This document shows, one piece after another, positions 6,373-9,599 of a DNA stretch of 9,599 nt. This DNA comes from BM506 sp031581485 (lineage in GTDB: Bacteria; Desulfobacterota; Desulfobulbia; Desulfobulbales; SURF-16). The notes under the pieces are model-generated. The model saw only the letters and a program-made list of their open reading frames with translations, was not told the DNA's origin and made no database searches. Location: positions 1 through 9,599 of the forward strand of contig JAVLBA010000081.1 of the NCBI GenBank assembly GCA_031581485.1. Direction: 5' to 3'. Every line of letters starts with the position of its first letter. The first letter of the stretch is position 1. The position numbers and the translations under genes are program-made.

Positions 6373-7053
6373 CTAGGCCATATCGGGGCTGCCCTGTCCT
6401 CTTTTGGTTAACTCGTCATGGAAAACGTGCATGACCAGGGAGAGCATTTTACTCTTATTTTCATGATGGATATGGGTGATAAGCTCGGCCATGCCGCCGC
6501 TCTTGGCGATGAGGGGCAGGTTGAGCAGGTTTCGGCCTTTCCGGAGATCAGCGGTCCACTCTATTTCTCGGCGGCCCGGAAAGCCGGCCACCTCTAATTG
6601 GGACGGCAGCTCAATAAGCAGATCGGCCTGCAGCATATCCCGCGGGGCATCAACCACCACCTGCACAAGGCGCTGCTCGTTGATCTTGAGACTGATGGCT
6701 TGCAGGCCTGGCTGTTCATGTTCAGGAGTTATAGGGCCGGGGGCACCGGCCACCATGAGCCACAGGGCGACTCCGGCTGCCACGGCGCCACCCCACAGGG
6801 AGATGGTGGACCTGCGCCGTTTCTTTTCTTCATGTCTGGCCCGGGCCCGGGCAAAAGAACGGCGGACAAAGTCCTTGCTTGGCGGCGGCACCGGCAGGTT
6901 GCGCAGGGCAGCAAGCATCCTTTTTTCCTGGGCATATTCTTGACCACAGCGGCCACAGCCGTCCAGATGAGCCTGGAGCTCTCTTGTCTCCCGGCGGTTC
7001 AGGGTATTGTCTGCAAGGCCATGTATCTTTGGGCGTGCTTCTTGGCAATTCAT
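6373..7053 (-). CDS. Zinc-binding membrane anti-sigma factor
   Basis: The 226-residue product should hold the neighbouring ECF sigma factor inactive. The cytoplasmic N-terminus has the zinc-binding anti-sigma motif: Cys3 in MNCQEA and His29-x3-Cys33-x2-Cys36 in HLDGCGRCGQEY. A basic linker (RARARHEEKKRRR) precedes one membrane helix at about 84-103. The remaining 120 residues lie outside the membrane and look beta-rich (for example QRLVQVVVDAP and DLLIELPSQLEVAG), perhaps an Ig-like sensor fold; I see no homologue for this part. The ATG is preceded by AGAGGT with eight bases of spacing and lies 18 bp after the sigma stop, so the two are co-transcribed. It could act by a redox/zinc change in the motif or by regulated proteolysis; the sequence cannot decide. 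Confidence 0.87.
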   Translation of the reverse strand: MNCQEARPKIHGLADNTLNRRETRELQAHLDGCGRCGQEYAQEKRMLAALRNLPVPPPSKDFVRRSFARARARHEEKKRRRSTISLWGGAVAAGVALWLMVAGAPGPITPEHEQPGLQAISLKINEQRLVQVVVDAPRDMLQADLLIELPSQLEVAGFPGRREIEWTADLRKGRNLLNLPLIAKSGGMAELITHIHHENKSKMLSLVMHVFHDELTKRGQGSPDMA

Positions 7054-7071
7054 TCTTTTTTACCTCTAAAA

Positions 7072-7650
7072 CTATAACGGCTCATCATGAACAATGGTTC
7101 CCTTGGTCATGAAATTCCGTAAGTTGTCGCGAGATCGGTGGAGCCTTGATTTCAGGGTTCCCATGGGGGTGTCGAGGATTTCCGTAAGCTCTGCCAGGGT
7201 ATAGCCCTCAACATAATAAAGCAGGCAGAGATGGCGCTGCGCCTCGTTCAGGGAGTTGATGGCGGCCTGCACGCGTCTGCTGCTTTCCTTCATTTCCGTA
7301 CCCTCCTCAGGCCCTGGTTCCTGGCTGGCCATGATATCCAGCATCTCCAGGCTGCTGTCGTGGGGTGCAGCCACCAGGTGCAGAGGGGAGCGCTTGTTGC
7401 GGCGCTGCTGGTCCAGAAAGGTTCGATAGAGGATCTTGGCCAGCCACGGCCCCGGCTTTTCCACGGCAAACAACTGGCGGCGCTTTGGATAGAGCTTGAC
7501 CAGCACGTCTTGAACCAGATCTTCGGCGTCAGGCCCGCTGCCCGTGAGACGATAGGCCAGGCGATAGAGCCGCAGCATGTGGGGCCTTATTGTCGACTCA
7601 AAGTCAGCGGTCTTGCTGAAATAAGTTATGAGGCTGATTACTTTTTCCAT
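7072..7650 (-). CDS. ECF-family (sigma-70 group IV) RNA polymerase sigma factor
   Basis: An extracytoplasmic-function sigma factor with only regions 2 and 4. Counting from the ATG at 7650 (192 aa), region 2 covers about 19-86, including RLAYRLTGSGPDAEDLVQDV and the -10 recognition helix around PWLAKILYRTFLDQQRR. Region 4 covers about 128-182, with EGYTLAELTEILDTPMGTLK and SRLHRSRDNLR for -35 contact. The frame is open to a TTG at 7698, with ATG codons at 7680, 7665 and 7650; none has a strong ribosome binding site. I chose 7650 because it gives a normal ECF N-terminus and because a candidate ECF promoter (7664-7691) would start transcription just before it. The first gene of an operon with its anti-sigma factor and a secreted protein, it probably governs an envelope response. 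Confidence 0.92.
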   Translation of the reverse strand: MEKVISLITYFSKTADFESTIRPHMLRLYRLAYRLTGSGPDAEDLVQDVLVKLYPKRRQLFAVEKPGPWLAKILYRTFLDQQRRNKRSPLHLVAAPHDSSLEMLDIMASQEPGPEEGTEMKESSRRVQAAINSLNEAQRHLCLLYYVEGYTLAELTEILDTPMGTLKSRLHRSRDNLRNFMTKGTIVHDEPL

Positions 7651-7663
7651 AAAAGGTCTCTTC

Positions 7664-7691
7664 ATAACGGCCACATCCATGAAATGGTTCC
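7664..7691 (-). promoter_or_regulatory. Candidate autoregulatory ECF promoter of the sigma gene
   Basis: The minus strand reads GGAACC (7691-7686), 16 bases, then CGTTAT (7669-7664). GGAAC-N16/17-CGTT is the general form of ECF sigma promoters. Predicted transcription start near 7659 leaves only about nine leader bases before ATG 7650, so the transcript would exclude the upstream alternative starts. Confidence 0.5.
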
Positions 7692-7759
7692 ATGCCAATC
7701 AATAAAAAGAGGAGTTTTTTTCTTTGTGCTGGCCACCCCTTAAAAAAATAAAGGGACAG

Positions 7760-7787
7760 GGAACCTTTTATGATGGTTGATCGTGTT
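7760..7787 (+). promoter_or_regulatory. Candidate ECF promoter of the divergent secreted-protein gene
   Basis: The plus strand reads GGAACC (7760-7765), 16 bases (7766-7781), then CGTGTT (7782-7787). It has the same -35 hexamer and the same spacing as the site facing the sigma gene. Transcription start near 7794 would give a leader of about 95 bases before the ATG at 7889. Confidence 0.55.
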
Positions 7788-7837
7788 TAATAAATAAAGA
7801 AAAAGTAGTTCCGGCAAAAAAAGTGGTGAGGAATGAG

Positions 7838-7856
7838 GCCACGGAGCCTGCGTGGC
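7838..7856 (+). promoter_or_regulatory. Small hairpin in the 5' leader of the RD-repeat gene
   Basis: GCCACG (7838-7843) and CGTGGC (7851-7856) form a perfect six-pair stem with a seven-base loop, about 30 bases upstream of the start codon. There is no T-run, so it is not a terminator; it might stabilise the leader RNA or have no function. Confidence 0.3.
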
Positions 7857-7888
7857 GCGGGAAAAATAACAATCCAAGGAGAACTGTT

Positions 7889-8239
7889 ATGAAAAGAAAA
7901 AAGATATTGGCCGTGATCGTGTTTTGTGCCCTTACTCTGCCTGCCACCTCGGCCATGGCCCGCGGCGGCGGGAGTGGGGGCGGTCAAGGAGGGAGCCAGG
8001 GCGGCAGCTTCGGTGGCGGCTCTGTTCCTGGAAGTGCCCCCGGCATGAGCCAAAGCCAAGAACAACAGCGTTATGAGCACCAGCATGAGTACCAGAAGAA
8101 GGGCACGCAGTCGGGAGACCAATATCGTGATCGTGATCGTGATCGCGATAGGCTTCTGGACGGGGACTTGGACCGGGAGCGGGCGCTGGATAGGGACCGG
8201 GACCGGGATGTGGATCTGGATAATGACACGGCCCAGTAA
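7889..8239 (+). CDS. Small secreted Gly-rich protein with Arg-Asp repeats
   Basis: A 116-residue protein of no family I recognise. It starts with a Sec signal peptide (MKRKKILAVIVFCALTLP, cleavage after SAMA at 24). The mature chain has a Gly/Ser-rich segment (25-52), a Gln/Glu/His/Tyr-rich stretch (53-79), and a highly charged tail with RDRDRDRDR at 80-88 and further Asp-Arg/Leu alternation to about 113. It should be unfolded, sticky and zwitterionic, acting in the periplasm or at the surface; metal or polymer binding is speculation. AAGGAGA sits about six bases before the ATG, which is why I prefer this start to the GTG at 7823. It is transcribed away from the sigma gene and preceded by an ECF-type promoter, so it is a likely regulon member. 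Two terminator-like hairpins follow. Confidence 0.82.
   Translation: MKRKKILAVIVFCALTLPATSAMARGGGSGGGQGGSQGGSFGGGSVPGSAPGMSQSQEQQRYEHQHEYQKKGTQSGDQYRDRDRDRDRLLDGDLDRERALDRDRDRDVDLDNDTAQ
8126..8216 (+). repeat. Hexanucleotide repeats encoding Arg-Asp
   Basis: Tandem six-base units of the CGTGAT/CGCGAT type (from about 8126) and of the GGGACC type (from about 8191) encode the repeated Arg-Asp pairs. Unit length is a multiple of three, so slippage would change the length of the charged tail without breaking the frame. Confidence 0.65.
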
Positions 8240-8287
8240 AAGGCCAAGAAGCAACTGGCTGATCAATAAAACCACCGCGACGAGAAA

Positions 8288-8310
8288 CTGAGGGTCCCCA
8301 TTTCCCTCAG
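8288..8310 (+). terminator. First hairpin after the RD-repeat gene
   Basis: CTGAGGG (8288-8294) pairs with CCCTCAG (8304-8310) around a nine-base loop. It is followed by a mixed GGTAATTTCTTTTA rather than a clean T-run, so alone it would be a weak terminator or an mRNA 3' stabiliser. Confidence 0.45.
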
Positions 8311-8324
8311 GGTAATTTCTTTTA

Positions 8325-8360
8325 GGCGGCAGCCCCTGGTAAAGGGCTGCCGCCTTTTTT
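8325..8360 (+). terminator. Strong intrinsic terminator after the RD-repeat gene
   Basis: GGCGGCAGCCC (8325-8335) pairs perfectly with GGGCTGCCGCC (8344-8354), an eleven-pair GC-rich stem with an eight-base loop, followed by six T residues. It ends the transcript of the secreted RD-repeat protein and insulates the dehydratase gene. Confidence 0.92.
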
Positions 8361-8387
8361 GTGGTAATGTCTGGGGAGATGCATAGT
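8359..8387 (+). promoter_or_regulatory. Weak candidate promoter of the dehydratase gene
   Basis: TTGTGG, 17 bases, then CATAGT (four of six -10 matches) lies directly after the terminator and about 75 bases before the dehydratase start codon. The -35 match is poor. Confidence 0.3.
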
Positions 8388-8465
8388 ATTTTAACTATCA
8401 AAAGAAGCAAAGAAGGATTGCGGGAGGTTTTGCCCGGAAATTTTACAGAAATAAGGAGGTCTGCC

Positions 8466-8807
8466 ATGCAATTTTTAAAACAGGCAAGCTGTGAGGCGTG
8501 TAAAATCGGGGCGCCTCTGGTCACCGAAAAAGAGAAGGAGGAGTTTCTTCCCCAGATTCCGGAGTGGCGCATTGTCGAGGTGGCCGGCGAGGAGCGTCTG
8601 GTCCGCCGTTACACCTTTAAAAATTTCCTCCAGGCCCTGGCCTTTACCAACAGGGTGGCTGAAATCGCGGAAGAAGCCGGCCACCATCCTGCCCTGCTCA
8701 CCGAGTGGGGCAGTGTCGAGGTCTCCTGGTGGTCCCATAAGATAAAGGGCTTACATAAAAATGATTTTATCATGGCGGCCAAAACGGATGCGCTCTTCAA
8801 CACCTGA
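8466..8807 (+). CDS. phhB: Pterin-4a-carbinolamine dehydratase
   Basis: A 113-residue member of the 4a-hydroxytetrahydrobiopterin dehydratase (PCD/DCoH) family, a cytoplasmic enzyme that removes water from the 4a-carbinolamine formed when a pterin-dependent hydroxylase acts, allowing the cofactor to be recycled. The family signature is complete: EEAGHHPALLTEW (69-81) and VSWWSHKIKGLHKNDF (86-101), giving the catalytic histidines His73, His74 and His91 and the closing Asp100. The N-terminal CEAC (9-12) also recurs in bacterial members. The ATG at 8466 has an ideal AAGGAGGT six bases upstream, so the in-frame extension back to 8361 is not used. No phenylalanine hydroxylase is in the window, so it may serve another pterin enzyme, for example in molybdopterin or folate chemistry, as proposed for stand-alone bacterial copies. 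Confidence 0.95.
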   Translation: MQFLKQASCEACKIGAPLVTEKEKEEFLPQIPEWRIVEVAGEERLVRRYTFKNFLQALAFTNRVAEIAEEAGHHPALLTEWGSVEVSWWSHKIKGLHKNDFIMAAKTDALFNT

Positions 8808-8943
8808 GGCAACAGGGACCCTGTTTGAAAAGAGTGGCCGGCAAAAGCCTGAAACAATTTTTCCTTTGACTCTTGCCAAAGGAGCAAGGCAACATAGGGG
8901 TATGGACTGTTCTGCCGTTAATCAACAGCAAAGGGGAACAAAC

Positions 8944-9285
8944 ATGCCGCTTAGAAATTTTCCACAAGGCGTGAAGGTCTTTGCCCTTCAAACCTATGTA
9001 CGACCCAAGGATAGAAACCAGTTGCGTGAAACCCATGTGGCCTTCACCGGCACGCCCCAGAAGCATTATTATGACCCGGACAAGGTTATTTTGGTCTCAG
9101 ATCTCTTTTCCTCCAACACCTTTTATTATGAATTTCTCACCAAGGATATCTCCTTTGTGGAAGAAATGGGCACCACCGTCAATATGGATGGCGAGGCCCT
9201 GCCCATGATGCGGCTCTGGGTAAAGAAAAAGAGCATCGGTGTGCGCTGCACCCCTTTTGTGGTGGCGGATACCTTTATTCCCTGA
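8944..9285 (+). CDS. Small soluble protein of unknown function (113 aa)
   Basis: I do not recognise a characterised family with confidence. The protein begins MPLRNFPQGVKVFALQTYVR, has no signal peptide or membrane segment, and appears to be a compact alpha/beta protein. Notable segments are ETHVAFTGTPQKHYYDPDKV (29-48), VILVSDLFSSNTFYYEF (48-64), MDGEALPMMRLWVKKKSIG (81-99) and RCTPFVVADT (101-110). The mix of conserved-looking His, Asp, Tyr and one Cys102 suggests a ligand or metal site, but that is a guess. From vague memory, similar short proteins occur in sulfate-reducing bacteria; unverified. GGGGA before the ATG at 8944 is a good ribosome binding site, while the longer in-frame extension to 8761 overlaps the dehydratase gene and is rejected. 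The 136-bp gap from the dehydratase has no clear terminator, so co-transcription is possible. Confidence 0.75.
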   Translation: MPLRNFPQGVKVFALQTYVRPKDRNQLRETHVAFTGTPQKHYYDPDKVILVSDLFSSNTFYYEFLTKDISFVEEMGTTVNMDGEALPMMRLWVKKKSIGVRCTPFVVADTFIP

Positions 9286-9488
9286 GCTCTTCCCCCCTCT
9301 CCTTGCTCCACGGCAAGATTGTCTGCAGGAGCATCTCCTTCCTTTTTTCCCTGACCACGACCTGCTGGGCCCCGGGCTGAAGGATCACGTTTCACACCAA
9401 CCTGGTGGACTCGCGTCCAGGGCCCTGGATGCCCCGGCCAGCTTCTCTTTCCCTTTTATTCCCTACCCTCTTCTTGGCGCCGGCCTCC
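9286..9488. other. Gene-free pyrimidine-rich tail region
   Basis: No convincing ORF, terminator or promoter is seen after the 113-residue protein. The stretch is rich in C and T on the plus strand and holds a small hairpin TGGAC-TCGC-GTCCA (9406-9419), which overlaps a perfect 14-bp palindrome TCCAGGGCCCTGGA (9416-9429). The start of the next gene may lie outside the window. Confidence 0.5.
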
Positions 9489-9489
9489 T

Positions 9490-9571
9490 CTCCTCTCTCC
9501 TCTCTCCTCTCTCCTCTCTCCTCTCTCCTCTCTCCTCTCTCCTCTCTCCTCTCTCCTCTCTCCTCCCTCCT
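9490..9571. repeat. Heptanucleotide tandem repeat (CTCTCCT)n
   Basis: Ten perfect consecutive copies of CTCTCCT occupy 9495-9564, preceded by a partial copy (CTCCT, 9490-9494) and followed by one degenerate copy (CCCTCCT, 9565-9571). The strand is all pyrimidine over the whole block. No ORF crosses it. The purity of the array points to recent expansion by slippage. Confidence 0.95.
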
Positions 9572-9599
9572 CCCCCTTCATTTTCCCGGAAATTTCTCA

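Noticed and set aside
7787..8572. Minus-strand ORF of 261 codons opposite the RD-repeat and dehydratase genes
   Set aside because: It reads through the strong terminator and the complement of the RD repeats (giving artificial Ile/Val/Pro runs); no ribosome binding site or domain.
9406..9429. Overlapping small hairpin and 14-bp palindrome TCCAGGGCCCTGGA, considered as terminator or operator
   Set aside because: No T-run follows and there is no gene close enough on either side to assign a role; a chance palindrome in GC-rich DNA is likely.

Overview
The window comes from a Gram-negative bacterium. It encodes Sec signal peptides, a predicted outer-membrane beta-barrel ending in phenylalanine, and an ECF sigma/anti-sigma pair. 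Gene style (pterin-4a-carbinolamine dehydratase beside a small soluble orphan, moderate GC, TPR-barrel protein) would fit a Desulfobacterota-type organism, but there is no rRNA or other strong marker, so this is only a guess.

Layout. 1-325 is a mostly gene-free left end with a short REP-like motif and one doubtful 40-codon ORF. 326-1111 (+) is an AT-rich gene for a membrane-anchored NERD-domain nuclease-like protein with a C-terminal topoisomerase-type zinc finger. 1241-2179 (+) is a very GC-rich EamA/DMT-family transporter. 2322-3982 (-) is a hipB-hipA toxin-antitoxin pair with overlapping genes, followed by a tRNA-Arg(TCG) gene (4307-4383, -). The abrupt changes in base composition and the toxin-antitoxin pair on the 3' side of a tRNA gene suggest that the left 4 kb is an accessory, mosaic region.

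The centre (4464-8239) looks like one functional module. On the minus strand, in transcription order, are an ECF sigma factor, a zinc-binding membrane anti-sigma factor, a small secreted protein closed by a strong intrinsic terminator, and a TPR plus outer-membrane-barrel protein. Divergent on the plus strand is a small secreted Gly-rich / Arg-Asp repeat protein. Two sites of the form GGAACC-N16-CGT(T/G) flank the sigma gene, one facing each way. They match the usual ECF promoter form, so the sigma factor may control both itself and the divergent secreted protein. This envelope-response module is the most interesting part of the window.

The right end (8466-9285, +) carries pterin-4a-carbinolamine dehydratase and a 113-residue protein of unknown function. 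It ends in gene-free pyrimidine-rich DNA with ten perfect copies of a 7-bp repeat (CTCTCCT).
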